A DNA stretch of 64,000 nt from Clostridiaceae bacterium (GCA_016288315.1 JAEEYU010000007.1:1-64000); one strand, 5' to 3'. Counted from the stretch's first letter, positions 16,295 through 24,302 are shown. Notes: generated from the sequence alone by a model not told the origin. Translations and numbers: made by a program.

Positions 16295-16322
16295 GGACTG
16301 TCTGCGGACAGTCCTCTTTTTT
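16295..16322 (+). terminator. Terminator of the iorAB-paaK operon
   Basis: GGACTGTC and GACAGTCC form a perfect stem with loop TGCG, followed by TCTTTTTT. It separates this operon from the acyl-ligase cluster. Confidence 0.88.
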
Positions 16323-16361
16323 ATAAATAATTAAATAATTATTAAGAACATTATGAAAATA

Positions 16362-16401
16362 ATGACAAATTGTAACCTGCTGTTGTATAATGTTGCAGGT
16401 T
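16362..16401 (+). promoter_or_regulatory. Promoter with palindromic operator for the acyl ligase/condensation cluster
   Basis: TATAAT (16386-16391) lies 18 bases after ATGACA (16362-16367). A perfect 7-bp inverted repeat, AACCTGC (16374-16380) and GCAGGTT (16395-16401), flanks the -10 box with a 14-base spacer. A dimeric repressor bound there would block polymerase. No candidate regulator gene lies in the cluster itself. Confidence 0.6.
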
Positions 16402-16466
16402 AAGCGCTATATAATATATATAATTATTATTTATTTTTCTAAATACACAAAAAAGGATTTTTTCGG

Positions 16467-18026
16467 ATGATTAATTACGGTAACGACAGCGGCTACAAAG
16501 CGCCTTCAATACGTCAGATTCTCGACGCCTCCGCCGCAAAATACGGCGACCGCACGTTTATTAAGTTCATAGAAGACGGCACCGTTCAGGAGAGAAGCTT
16601 CCGCCGCCTCAGGCAGGACAGTCTCGCCGTCTGCCGTTTTCTGCGCAACCTCGGCAAAGAAAAGCTGCATATCGCCGTCGCCGCAAAAACAAGCTACGAA
16701 TACATCGTGTTTGTCACCGGCATTCTCACAAGCGGCAATGTGCTCGTTCCCTTCTCACCCGATACTTCGGAGAAAGAATCTCTTTCGCTTTTTAAGCGCG
16801 CCGATATTGACATCCTTTTTTATGATGACGCCTACAACTGCACCGACAGGTTGAAAAAGCAGTTTGACTCCGTTATCTCACCTATGAATATCTCAGGCGA
16901 GGGTGTGCTCGCTTCAATAACCGAAAAATACTCCGACTCCTCCGTTTACGCCCCCCTCTCCGATTACAAAGTCAACATTGACGATTGCGCGGTAATCATC
17001 TACACATCCGGCACCACAGGCACGCGCAAGGGCGTAATGCTTTCAATGAACGCTCTTGTGGGCAACATTATGTATGACGAGTATGTTGACATACTCAACG
17101 AAAAAGCGGTTGTGCTTTCGGTTCTGCCGATGTTTCACGCCTACTGCCTTTCGGGCGACTATGTGCGCAACCTCAAGGACGGTCTCACCGTCTGCCTCAA
17201 CGGCAGCATGCGCGACCTGCCCGAAAGTCTCAAAACCTTCGAGCCCACTGTTATGCGTGTTGTTCCCATGATTGCGCAGACATTGCTGAAGCTTGTCAAA
17301 ATGAAAGAGAACCGCCATCCTGAATTAACACCCCGTCAGGCAGCCGAGGCGGTTTTCGGCAAAAACATAAAATGGCTCATTTCGGGCGCCGCCTACCTGG
17401 ATCCCTCCCTTGTCAGAGAATATGACCGGTTCGGCATTTTTCTGCGCCAGGGCTACGGCATGACCGAGGCCGGCTGCAGAATCTCCGTTCCCGATGCGGA
17501 CTGTTCGCTTGAATCCGTCGGCAGAGTCACAAATATGTTTGTCACCCGTATTCAGGGCGGCGAAATACAGGTCAAAGGCCCCACGCTTATGATGGGTTAC
17601 TACAAAATGCCCGAAGAAACAAAGGCATCCTTCACCGAAGACGGCTGGCTGAGAACAGGCGACATCGGCGAGGTTTCAGAAAGCGGCGAGCTTTTCATCA
17701 CGGGCAGGCTGAAGAATCTTATTATTCTCTCAAACGGCGAAAATGTTTCGCCCGAGGCAATCGAAAAGAAATTTGCCGATTATGATATCGTCTCGGAAAT
17801 ACTCGTCTATTCCGAAAATGACAGAATAACGGCTGATATATATCCCAACTTCGGTTACTGTTCCGACAATGACATTGACGACCCCAAGGAGTTCATAACC
17901 GCAATAATCAAGCAGATGAACGAAGGCGCCAAACCCTCCCATGTCATAACTCAGGTGCGTGTTGTCAATGAACCTCTCCCCAGAACACAGACCGGCAAAA
18001 TAATAAGAAAGCAGGCTGAGATATGA
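16467..18026 (+). CDS. AMP-dependent acyl ligase (adenylation enzyme)
   Basis: A 519-aa member of the acyl-CoA synthetase/adenylation family. It activates a carboxylic acid as acyl-AMP and passes it to CoA or a carrier protein. The core motifs are all present: IIYTSGTTGTRKGVML (A3), QGYGMTEAG (A5), WLRTGDIGEV (A7), GRLKNLIILSNGENVSPE (A8) and PRTQTGKIIRKQ with the catalytic Lys near the C-terminus (A10). Length fits fatty-acid or aryl-acid ligases without a fused carrier. It overlaps the condensation-domain gene by four bases (ATGA), and a stand-alone carrier follows. Loading that carrier with an acyl group is the inferred role; the chain it prefers is unknown. Confidence 0.88.
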   Translation: MINYGNDSGYKAPSIRQILDASAAKYGDRTFIKFIEDGTVQERSFRRLRQDSLAVCRFLRNLGKEKLHIAVAAKTSYEYIVFVTGILTSGNVLVPFSPDTSEKESLSLFKRADIDILFYDDAYNCTDRLKKQFDSVISPMNISGEGVLASITEKYSDSSVYAPLSDYKVNIDDCAVIIYTSGTTGTRKGVMLSMNALVGNIMYDEYVDILNEKAVVLSVLPMFHAYCLSGDYVRNLKDGLTVCLNGSMRDLPESLKTFEPTVMRVVPMIAQTLLKLVKMKENRHPELTPRQAAEAVFGKNIKWLISGAAYLDPSLVREYDRFGIFLRQGYGMTEAGCRISVPDADCSLESVGRVTNMFVTRIQGGEIQVKGPTLMMGYYKMPEETKASFTEDGWLRTGDIGEVSESGELFITGRLKNLIILSNGENVSPEAIEKKFADYDIVSEILVYSENDRITADIYPNFGYCSDNDIDDPKEFITAIIKQMNEGAKPSHVITQVRVVNEPLPRTQTGKIIRKQAEI

Positions 18027-19402
18027 ACAACCGCGAATATTTTGAATTCTCCCCCGCGCAGGAAATGATCAACTTCATGCTGAAGTATTCATTTTTTCAT
18101 AAACAGGTTATACAGATTCCCGCTTCAATAGTTGTCAAAAGAAAAATAGATTTCGACCTTCTTCAGAAGGCGCTTGAAATCGAGGTTCAGCGCAACGACT
18201 GTATGCGCCTTCGCTTTGAAAAAAAAGGCGGCTTCAGACAGTATTTTGAAGACAGCATAAACATCGGCAAAATCCCCGTTCTCAACTTTAAAACCCAGAA
18301 AGAGCAGGATGATTATTTAACAGCCGACGCGCAGAAGCCCGTTCGCTGCTTCAAGGGCGAAACCTACCGCATTTATTTCTTCAACACCCCCGACGGCAGA
18401 AACGGAATTTACATAAACGTCATCCATCTTGCCATGGATGCCCCCGCAGTGTTCATCTTCTTCTCCGACCTCCTCGCCGTTTACGAGGCGCTCGAAGCGG
18501 GCACGGAGCTTCCGAGACCTCTCGGCAGCTACAAAGAAACGCTTAAAAAAGAAATCGAATACAAACACAACGCCGACAAGCTCAAGGCAGACAAAGATTT
18601 CTTCGTCAACTACTTCCTCAAAGACGGCGAACCCATCTGGAACGGCGTTATGGGCGCAGGTCCCCTCGACAAGGCAAGAATCAAAAAGAAGAACCCCGAG
18701 CTTCGCGCCTGCGGCAGCTTTGACCCGATTCACGACAAAGCCGAACTCGCCCGCAGACCTCTCTCGGTTGAAGACAGTAAAATAATCCTTGATTATATGG
18801 AGCAGAACCGTCTGAGCGGCGAATGCGTAATCCAGCTCGGTATGCGCCTTCACGTCAGCAAAATCAACCACCGCCACGACGACACCCACTTCCTCGTTCT
18901 CTCCAACAGGCGCAAAACCGTCAACGACAAGCGCTGCGGCGGCACAATGGCTTCCGCCCTTCCGTGGAGAATCATCCTGCCCGAAGAGCTCACCTTTAAT
19001 GAAGCGGTTGAAAAGCTCAGAGTGCTCCAGGCGGAGATTATGCGCCACAACAACTACCCCTTCATCACCTGGCTCGAAAACGAGAGGGAGCTCTTCAACT
19101 ACAGCATGGTTGACGGCACATCAACAATGATGTTCTCCTGGTTCCCGCTTGAAAACGATACAATGAACGGCTGGGAATATGAATTCCACAGCTACAGCTT
19201 GGGCAGATACGTTATGCCGCTCTACACCTACTCAATGAAGGATTCCGTAACAGGCGGTCTGCGCTTTGCCTACCTTCACAGAATAAACCAGATTTCCACA
19301 GCCGATATAGACTCCCTTCACGACAACACCGTCAAGGCGCTCGTTCTCGGCTGCGCAAATCCCGATATGACGCTCAAAGAAATTCTTGATAAAATAGACT
19401 GA
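18023..19402 (+). CDS. Stand-alone NRPS-type condensation-domain protein
   Basis: A 459-aa protein resembling nonribosomal peptide synthetase condensation domains or related acyltransferases (chloramphenicol-acetyltransferase fold). The catalytic motif HHxxxDG appears as IHLAMDA (134-140): the second His (H135) and the Asp (D139) remain, while the first His is Ile and the Gly is Ala. The C-terminal half has ALPWRIILPEELTFNEAVEKL and NYPFITW, typical of the second lobe. It would join an acyl group on the carrier protein to an amine or alcohol acceptor. Encoded between the acyl ligase and the carrier with overlaps or a 20-base gap, so the three form one unit. The acceptor is unknown. Confidence 0.75.
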   Translation: MNNREYFEFSPAQEMINFMLKYSFFHKQVIQIPASIVVKRKIDFDLLQKALEIEVQRNDCMRLRFEKKGGFRQYFEDSINIGKIPVLNFKTQKEQDDYLTADAQKPVRCFKGETYRIYFFNTPDGRNGIYINVIHLAMDAPAVFIFFSDLLAVYEALEAGTELPRPLGSYKETLKKEIEYKHNADKLKADKDFFVNYFLKDGEPIWNGVMGAGPLDKARIKKKNPELRACGSFDPIHDKAELARRPLSVEDSKIILDYMEQNRLSGECVIQLGMRLHVSKINHRHDDTHFLVLSNRRKTVNDKRCGGTMASALPWRIILPEELTFNEAVEKLRVLQAEIMRHNNYPFITWLENERELFNYSMVDGTSTMMFSWFPLENDTMNGWEYEFHSYSLGRYVMPLYTYSMKDSVTGGLRFAYLHRINQISTADIDSLHDNTVKALVLGCANPDMTLKEILDKID

Positions 19403-19422
19403 GATACGAAAGGAAGAGAAAA

Positions 19423-19662
19423 ATGTTTGAGACTCTGAAAGCTCTTATTCTTGAATATGTTGATGTTGACCCCGAAATCATTACTCCCGATGCAAACCTG
19501 CGCAGTGATTTCTCGCTCAACTCCCTTGATATCATCAACCTCGCGGTTGCCATCGAAGACGAAACAGGCATTTCCGTCAGCGACCGCAAAATGGCTTCCT
19601 TCTACACACTCGGTGAGGTCGCCGATTATCTTGAAAGCGCAGCTGCAAAAAAGCAGGCGTAA
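19423..19662 (+). CDS. Acyl/peptidyl carrier protein
   Basis: A 79-aa carrier protein. Ser34 in SLNSLDIINL is the expected phosphopantetheine attachment site (the usual DSL is NSL here), followed by the typical helix IINLAVAIEDETGI. The protein is acidic and ends in a short Lys/Ala tail. It is separate from the chromosomal fatty-acid carrier by context, being third in the ligase-condensation-carrier operon, with GGAAGAG as ribosome site. It would hold the activated acyl chain for the condensation protein. A phosphopantetheinyl transferase is not in this window. Confidence 0.9.
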   Translation: MFETLKALILEYVDVDPEIITPDANLRSDFSLNSLDIINLAVAIEDETGISVSDRKMASFYTLGEVADYLESAAAKKQA

Positions 19663-19677
19663 GCACGCCTTTCAATG

Positions 19678-19706
19678 TTGACATCCCTATTTTAAGATGT
19701 TATATT
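19678..19706 (+). promoter_or_regulatory. Internal promoter of the two membrane-protein genes
   Basis: TTGACA (19678-19683) and TATATT (19701-19706) are spaced by 17 bases. It lies just after the carrier gene and allows separate expression of the next two genes. Confidence 0.7.
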
Positions 19707-19744
19707 AATTATTAAGAAAAATAACTTTTCCGGAGGAATTTATA

Positions 19745-20155
19745 ATGGCATGTTTTGTAGTTCCCGGCACTGAGGCAATAGTTGCCACAGCCGTATTAAT
19801 CGCAGTCAGACAGCACGAGAAAAAGCTTGCAGCCCCCAAACTCGGCAACGGCACAGCAGTTGAAAAAGAGAACAAAACTCCGTTCTCCAAAAAACTCGGC
19901 TGGCTCTGCTCCCTTCTCTGGGGCGGAGTTGCCCTTCTTGCATTTGAACACATCTGGCACGGCGAGGTAGTCCCCTTCCCGCCCTTCCTGACAGCCGCGG
20001 CAGACCCCGTCTCCAAGGCGGAAATGCTGCACGAAATGGGAACATCCGGCGTCGCCATGGCTCTTCTCGTTACGCTCATCTGGCTCGGTATGGTTATAAT
20101 CTCCACCGTGCTTGAAAACAAAACCGAAGCAAAAGCAGCGGAGGAAAACGTATGA
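19745..20155 (+). CDS. Small membrane protein of unknown function
   Basis: A 136-aa protein that I do not recognise as a named family. It has hydrophobic segments at about residues 3-20, 50-67 and 95-120, with a Lys-rich stretch between the first two and an Ala/Glu/Lys tail. The conserved-looking motif AFEHIWHGEV lies between the last two segments and could bind a metal or substrate. It starts with a CGGAGGA ribosome site and overlaps the next gene by four bases. It follows the acyl ligase/condensation/carrier genes in the same direction, so a role in product export or an unrelated membrane complex are both possible. Confidence 0.7.
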   Translation: MACFVVPGTEAIVATAVLIAVRQHEKKLAAPKLGNGTAVEKENKTPFSKKLGWLCSLLWGGVALLAFEHIWHGEVVPFPPFLTAAADPVSKAEMLHEMGTSGVAMALLVTLIWLGMVIISTVLENKTEAKAAEENV

Positions 20156-20454
20156 CGCTCCTCATTACCGTTTTTGCTGCGTGCATCGCAACTGCAGTCT
20201 GGTATAAAACAAGCGGCACAAACGAAATGAAGCCCGGCGTTCTTGCCCTTATGTATTGGGGCGCATCAATTATGTGGTTTGTTGACGCCGTCGTTGAGTA
20301 TGCGGAGCTTAAAAGCGAGTATTTCACTCCCGCTCCCGCCGATATGCTCAATGACTCCTTCCTCGGCTTCTCTGTTGTAGCCCTCGGTCTTATTATCTGG
20401 CTCGTCATTGTTATGATTAAAGACCCCAGAGGCGTAATAAGAAAAAAGAATTAA
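20152..20454 (+). CDS. Small membrane protein of unknown function
   Basis: A 100-aa protein with three predicted membrane segments (about residues 2-20, 27-48 and 68-90) and a basic C-terminus (RGVIRKKN). I do not recognise the family. The ATGA overlap with the preceding gene means the two are made together and probably form a complex. A strong terminator follows nine bases after the stop codon, so the transcript ends here. Confidence 0.7.
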   Translation: MTLLITVFAACIATAVWYKTSGTNEMKPGVLALMYWGASIMWFVDAVVEYAELKSEYFTPAPADMLNDSFLGFSVVALGLIIWLVIVMIKDPRGVIRKKN

Positions 20455-20462
20455 CACTTGCG

Positions 20463-20493
20463 GCGGCTTTGCCTGACGGCAGAGCCGCTTTTT
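20463..20493 (+). terminator. Terminator after the small membrane-protein pair
   Basis: GCGGCTTTGCC and GGCAGAGCCGC form an 11-bp stem (one G-T pair) with loop TGAC, followed by TTTTT. It ends the preceding transcript 22 bases before larB. Confidence 0.85.
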
Positions 20494-20514
20494 GAAACTT
20501 TAAAAGGTGATTAT

Positions 20515-21270
20515 ATGAACAGTCAGACAAAGCAGATTCTTCGTGCTGTCGCAGACGGCACAATGAGCGTTGACGACGCACTCTTAAAACTCAAAACCGA
20601 GCCCTTTGAAGACCTCGGCTTTGCAAAGGTTGACCTTCACCGCAATATCAGACAGGGCGCCTGCGAGGTTATTTACGGTGCGGGCAAAACCCCGCAGCAG
20701 ATTGTTTCGATTCTGCGCTCAATGAAGGCAAACTCCCAGCCGCACATCCTCATCACCCGCCTTTCAGAAGAGTCTGCAAACGAAATCGGCAAAGCCGAAA
20801 AAATCGAATACTACCCCGAGGCAAAAATCGCCCTGTGCGGCGGTATGCCCGCACCCGACGGCATCGGGAGCATCGTTGTTGCAACTGGCGGCACAAGCGA
20901 CATCCCCGTAGCCGAAGAGGCGGCTGTCACAGCCGAAGCGCTCGGCAACACGGTTGTGCGCCTCTATGATGTAGGAGTCTCTGGCGTTCACCGCCTTCTC
21001 TCACACGCAAATGAGATTATGACGGCAACCGTAATAATTGCCGCAGCGGGTATGGAGGGCGCCCTCGCAAGCGTAATCGGAGGCCTTGCCGACTGCCCCG
21101 TAATCGCCGTTCCCACAAGCGTCGGCTACGGCGCTGCCTTTGAGGGTCTTACCGCCCTTCTCTCAATGCTCAACTCCTGTGCCAGCGGAGTCTCGGTTGT
21201 AAATATCGACAACGGCTTCGGCGCCGGCTACCTCGCAAGTATGATTAATCACATGGAGGCAAAACAATGA
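20515..21270 (+). CDS. larB: Nickel-pincer cofactor biosynthesis protein LarB
   Basis: A 251-aa LarB, which carboxylates and hydrolyses nicotinic acid adenine dinucleotide to pyridinium-3,5-biscarboxylate mononucleotide, the first step to the nickel-pincer cofactor. The C-terminal two-thirds is the PurE-like domain (VVATGGTSDIPVAEEAAVTAE, and VPTSVGYGAAFEGLTALLSML). The N-terminal part (QILRAVADGTMSVDDAL) is typical of LarB. The track start at 20458 lies in the terminator; ATG 20515 has AAAGGTG seven bases before it. It is followed by larC with an ATGA overlap. Confidence 0.93.
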   Translation: MNSQTKQILRAVADGTMSVDDALLKLKTEPFEDLGFAKVDLHRNIRQGACEVIYGAGKTPQQIVSILRSMKANSQPHILITRLSEESANEIGKAEKIEYYPEAKIALCGGMPAPDGIGSIVVATGGTSDIPVAEEAAVTAEALGNTVVRLYDVGVSGVHRLLSHANEIMTATVIIAAAGMEGALASVIGGLADCPVIAVPTSVGYGAAFEGLTALLSMLNSCASGVSVVNIDNGFGAGYLASMINHMEAKQ

Positions 21271-22451
21271 GAAAAATTTTTCTTGACTGCTCAATGGGAG
21301 CAGCGGGCGATATGCTCACAGCAGCCCTCATCGAACTCACCGCAAACCCCGACGAATACATAAAAAAACTCAACTCACTCGGTATCCCGGGAGTTGAATA
21401 CATAAAAGAGAAAAGCGAAAAATGCGGCATTACCGGCACGCATATCTCCGTTAAGGTAAACGGCACCGAAGAGGGTGAAGAACATCATCACGGTCACGAA
21501 CACGAGCACCACCACGAGCACAGCACCCTTCACGGCATAACTCATATTATTGAAGATTTAAACGTTCCCGAAAAGGTCAAAGCCGACGCCCTCGCCGTCT
21601 ATGAGAGCATAGCAAAGGCGGAAAGCGAGGTTCACGGCAAAACAGTTGATGAAATTCACTTTCACGAAGTCGGCTCGCTCGACGCTGTTGCGGATGTCAC
21701 CGCCGTCTGCCTGCTTGTTCACGACCTCAACGCAGAAATATACTCAACCCCCGTCAACACGGGCAGTGGCTCGGTCAAATGCGCGCACGGCGTTCTCCCC
21801 GTTCCCGCACCCGCAACCGCAAATCTCCTCAAGGGCATTCCGGCATTTTCCGACGGCACGCAGGGCGAACTCTGCACGCCCACGGGTGCGGCTCTGCTTA
21901 AATATTTTGTCAGAGATTTCTGCAATATGCCCGTTATTGCCGCCGAAAAAATCGGCTACGGTATGGGCAAAAAAGATTTTGAAAGAGCAAACTGCCTTCG
22001 TGCCGTTCTCGGCGAAGAGCAGGGCACCGACACCGTCACCGAACTCTCCTGCAACATTGACGATATGACTGCGGAAGCCGTCGCCTTTGCCTGCGAACAG
22101 CTTTTAAAAAGCGGCGCTCTCGACGTGTGGACCACTCCCGTAGTTATGAAGAAAGGCCGCCCCGCCGTTATACTCAGCGTCCTTTGCAAAAATGAAGATA
22201 AAGCCCGCCTTGTCCGGTCAATTTTCAAACACACCTCCACAATCGGTGTCCGCGAAAATGTTATGAACAGATACACCCTTGAGCGCAAAGAGAGTGCGGT
22301 TTCCACCCCGCTCGGAGATGTCAGAATAAAAACCTCCTCGGGCTACGGCACCGAAAAATCAAAATTCGAATACGACGACCTCACTGAAATCGCGGATAAA
22401 AACGGGCTGAGTATAACTAAAGTAATTGAAGAGATAAACAAAAGCTTATGA
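21267..22451 (+). CDS. larC: Nickel insertion enzyme LarC
   Basis: A 394-aa LarC, a CTP-dependent cyclometallase that inserts nickel into the pincer precursor. It begins FLDCSMGAAGDMLTAALIEL, a hallmark of the family. A His-rich stretch (about residues 73-89, HHHGHEHEHHHEH) fits nickel binding, and EIHFHEVGSLDAVADV follows. In Lactiplantibacillus plantarum the gene is made by a programmed frameshift (larC1/larC2); here it is one uninterrupted frame. ATGA overlaps on both sides couple it to larB and larE. Confidence 0.94.
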   Translation: MRKIFLDCSMGAAGDMLTAALIELTANPDEYIKKLNSLGIPGVEYIKEKSEKCGITGTHISVKVNGTEEGEEHHHGHEHEHHHEHSTLHGITHIIEDLNVPEKVKADALAVYESIAKAESEVHGKTVDEIHFHEVGSLDAVADVTAVCLLVHDLNAEIYSTPVNTGSGSVKCAHGVLPVPAPATANLLKGIPAFSDGTQGELCTPTGAALLKYFVRDFCNMPVIAAEKIGYGMGKKDFERANCLRAVLGEEQGTDTVTELSCNIDDMTAEAVAFACEQLLKSGALDVWTTPVVMKKGRPAVILSVLCKNEDKARLVRSIFKHTSTIGVRENVMNRYTLERKESAVSTPLGDVRIKTSSGYGTEKSKFEYDDLTEIADKNGLSITKVIEEINKSL

Positions 22452-23260
22452 CACTTACACAAACACTTACAGAAAAAATACAAACACTTGAAAACTGCGT
22501 GCGCTCGACCGTCGGCGGCATTGCCGTCGCATTTTCATACGGAGTTGACTCGACCTTCCTGCTTAAATTTGCGCACGATATTCTCGGCGATGAAGTCGTT
22601 GCCGTAACGGTCAGGTCGCCTTTTGTTCCCTCCGAAGAAATTGACGGTTCAATAAACTTCTGCAAAAAAGAAGGCATAAAGCAGATTATTATCGACGCCG
22701 ACATTCTCTCATCAGAAGACGTCTGTTCCAATCCTCCCGACAGGTGCTATATCTGCAAAAAGTATATTTTTTCGCAGATTACCTCAGCCGCAGAATTGGC
22801 GGGCATAATCAATGTTTACGAAGGCACGAACGCGGACGATATAAACGACTACCGTCCCGGTATGAAAGCACTCGATGAGCTCTGTGTTCAGAGTCCGCTT
22901 ATATATGCGGAACTCACCAAGGCGGAAATCCGCGCCCTCTCGGAAGAACTGAATCTCCCGACAAGCTCAAAGCCCTCCTTCGCCTGCCTTGCAACACGAA
23001 TTGCCGTCGGCGAACAAATCACAAAAGAGAAGCTGCAGATGGTCGAAAAAGCCGAGAGCTTCCTGCACAAAAACGGCTTTTATCAGGTGCGCGTGCGCGT
23101 TCACGGCAATATTGCGCGTATCGAGACCGAAAAACCCGACATCCTGCGCCTTGCCTCCCTCGCGGATGAAACAAGCGCATATCTCAAAGACCTCGGCTTT
23201 AAATTTGTTTCTCTCGACCTCTCCGGCTACAAAACGGGCAGTATGAACCTGCCGCTCTGA
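22448..23260 (+). CDS. larE: Pyridinium dicarboxylate sulfurtransferase LarE
   Basis: A 270-aa PP-loop ATP pyrophosphatase that adenylates the biscarboxylate precursor and converts it to the thiocarboxylate form. The PP-loop reads SYGVDST (residues 30-36; usual SGGxDS). Three cysteines stand out: C100 and C103 in CYICKK, and C180 in SFACLATR. A CxxC plus a third Cys is the pattern of LarE proteins thought to carry a [4Fe-4S] cluster that uses sulfide catalytically. The L. plantarum type instead sacrifices its single Cys176. It is the last gene of the larBCE operon; no larA is present in the window. Confidence 0.92.
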   Translation: MTLTQTLTEKIQTLENCVRSTVGGIAVAFSYGVDSTFLLKFAHDILGDEVVAVTVRSPFVPSEEIDGSINFCKKEGIKQIIIDADILSSEDVCSNPPDRCYICKKYIFSQITSAAELAGIINVYEGTNADDINDYRPGMKALDELCVQSPLIYAELTKAEIRALSEELNLPTSSKPSFACLATRIAVGEQITKEKLQMVEKAESFLHKNGFYQVRVRVHGNIARIETEKPDILRLASLADETSAYLKDLGFKFVSLDLSGYKTGSMNLPL

Positions 23261-23283
23261 CCTGACAAAACCCGTTTGCCCCC

Positions 23284-23311
23284 TTGACATCCCACCTCTT
23301 TTGTCTATAAT
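23284..23311 (+). promoter_or_regulatory. Promoter of the thiazole operon
   Basis: TTGACA (23284-23289) and TATAAT (23306-23311) are spaced by 16 bases, immediately upstream of the TPP riboswitch. Confidence 0.85.
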
Positions 23312-23331
23312 AATTAATGTAATAAAAATAT

Positions 23332-23425
23332 AAACGGTGAGCTGACTGCAGTCGGCTGAGAGGAGACTGATGCTGTCTCGAACCATAACCTGATTTGGGT
23401 AATGCCAACGTAGGGAACTTGAATT
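23332..23425 (+). promoter_or_regulatory. TPP riboswitch (THI element)
   Basis: The hallmark strings of the thiamine pyrophosphate aptamer are present in order: GGTGAGCTGAC, then GGCTGAGAGG (the CUGAGA motif), then ACCTGATTTGGGTAATGCCA and CGTAGGGAA. The promoter is directly upstream and an intrinsic terminator plus thiS follow. Control is therefore expected by transcription termination when TPP is abundant. Confidence 0.96.
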
Positions 23426-23430
23426 TTCAG

Positions 23431-23460
23431 CAGGCATACCCTCGGGTGTGTCTGTTTTTT
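23431..23460 (+). terminator. Riboswitch expression-platform terminator
   Basis: CAGGCATACC and GGTGTGTCTG form a stem (with G-T pairs) around CTCG, followed by TTTTTT. It lies between the aptamer and the thiS ribosome site, as expected for the OFF state. Confidence 0.88.
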
Positions 23461-23471
23461 AAGGAGTAAAA

Positions 23472-23666
23472 ATGGTTACTATAAACGGAGAAAACGTCAA
23501 TGCGGCAGGCAAAACCGTCGCGCAGTATATTGATGAAGCGGGCTATAACGCCTCCCGCATAGTCGTCGAGCGCAACCTTGTCATTTTAAAGGCGGACGAA
23601 CTTTCGTCAACCGTGCTTGAAGACGGCGACACCGTAGAAATTCTCAACTTTGTCGGAGGCGGCTGA
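23472..23666 (+). CDS. thiS: Sulfur carrier protein ThiS
   Basis: A 64-aa ubiquitin-like protein that carries the sulfur for thiazole synthesis as a C-terminal thiocarboxylate. It ends VGGG, giving the needed Gly-Gly tail plus one extra Gly. The body has the usual VTINGENV start and ILNFVGGG end. AAGGAG precedes the ATG. It is the first gene of the riboswitch-controlled operon and ends one base before the thiF ATG. Confidence 0.93.
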   Translation: MVTINGENVNAAGKTVAQYIDEAGYNASRIVVERNLVILKADELSSTVLEDGDTVEILNFVGGG

Positions 23667-23667
23667 T

Positions 23668-24285
23668 ATGATTTCAAAGCAGGAACTTGACCGTGCGTTT
23701 GATGCCCGTTTTGATCCAGGAATAAAAAATAAACTGCAGAGCGCTCGCGTGGCCGTCGCAGGTCTCGGCGGGCTCGGCTCAAACATAGCCGTAATGCTCG
23801 CGAGGAGCGGAGTCGGTCACCTCTTCCTTGTCGATTTTGACAGGGTGGATACCACAAATTTAAACCGCCAGGCATACACCGTTTTCCATCTCGGTATGAA
23901 TAAAACCGACGCCATCCTGCAGATTTTAAACGACATCAACCCCTACCTCGACATAAAGACCGAATGCGTCAGGGTAACACCCGAAAATGTCGCCTCCCTC
24001 TTCGGCGGCTTTCCCATTGTCTGCGAGGCGTTTGACAAGCCCGACCAGAAGGCGATGCTCGTGCGCGAGCTTCTCACTCAGACCGAAGCTGTCGTAGTCT
24101 CGGGCAACGGTATGGCGGGCTTCAACGACGCAAACACTATAAAAACAAGCAAATTAAACTCACGCCTCTTCGTCTGCGGCGACCGGACGACGGATGTCGG
24201 CGGCGGCACGGGGCTTATGGCTCCCAGAGTTGCCGTGTGTGCAGGCCATCAGGCAAACAAGGTTATTGAACTTATATTAAAATAA
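23668..24285 (+). CDS. thiF: ThiF-type sulfur carrier adenylyltransferase
   Basis: A 205-aa E1-like enzyme that adenylates the C-terminus of ThiS. The nucleotide-binding motif [18 protein letters not shown] is at about residues 27-44 and [13 protein letters not shown] follows. It is shorter than E. coli ThiF (about 250 aa), and I do not see the paired CxxC zinc motifs of the longer enzymes. This is the compact form I recall from Clostridia. The track start (23650) overlaps thiS; ATG 23668, with GGAGG upstream, is preferred. Confidence 0.88.
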   Translation: MISKQELDRAFDARFDPGIKNKLQSARVAVAGLGGLGSNIAVMLARSGVGHLFLVDFDRVDTTNLNRQAYTVFHLGMNKTDAILQILNDINPYLDIKTECVRVTPENVASLFGGFPIVCEAFDKPDQKAMLVRELLTQTEAVVVSGNGMAGFNDANTIKTSKLNSRLFVCGDRTTDVGGGTGLMAPRVAVCAGHQANKVIELILK

Positions 24286-24302
24286 CTCAGCGAGGAAACA
24301 TT

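Noticed and set aside
21267-22451. Programmed frameshift in larC as in Lactiplantibacillus plantarum
   Set aside because: The gene is one open frame of 394 codons, so no frameshift is needed.
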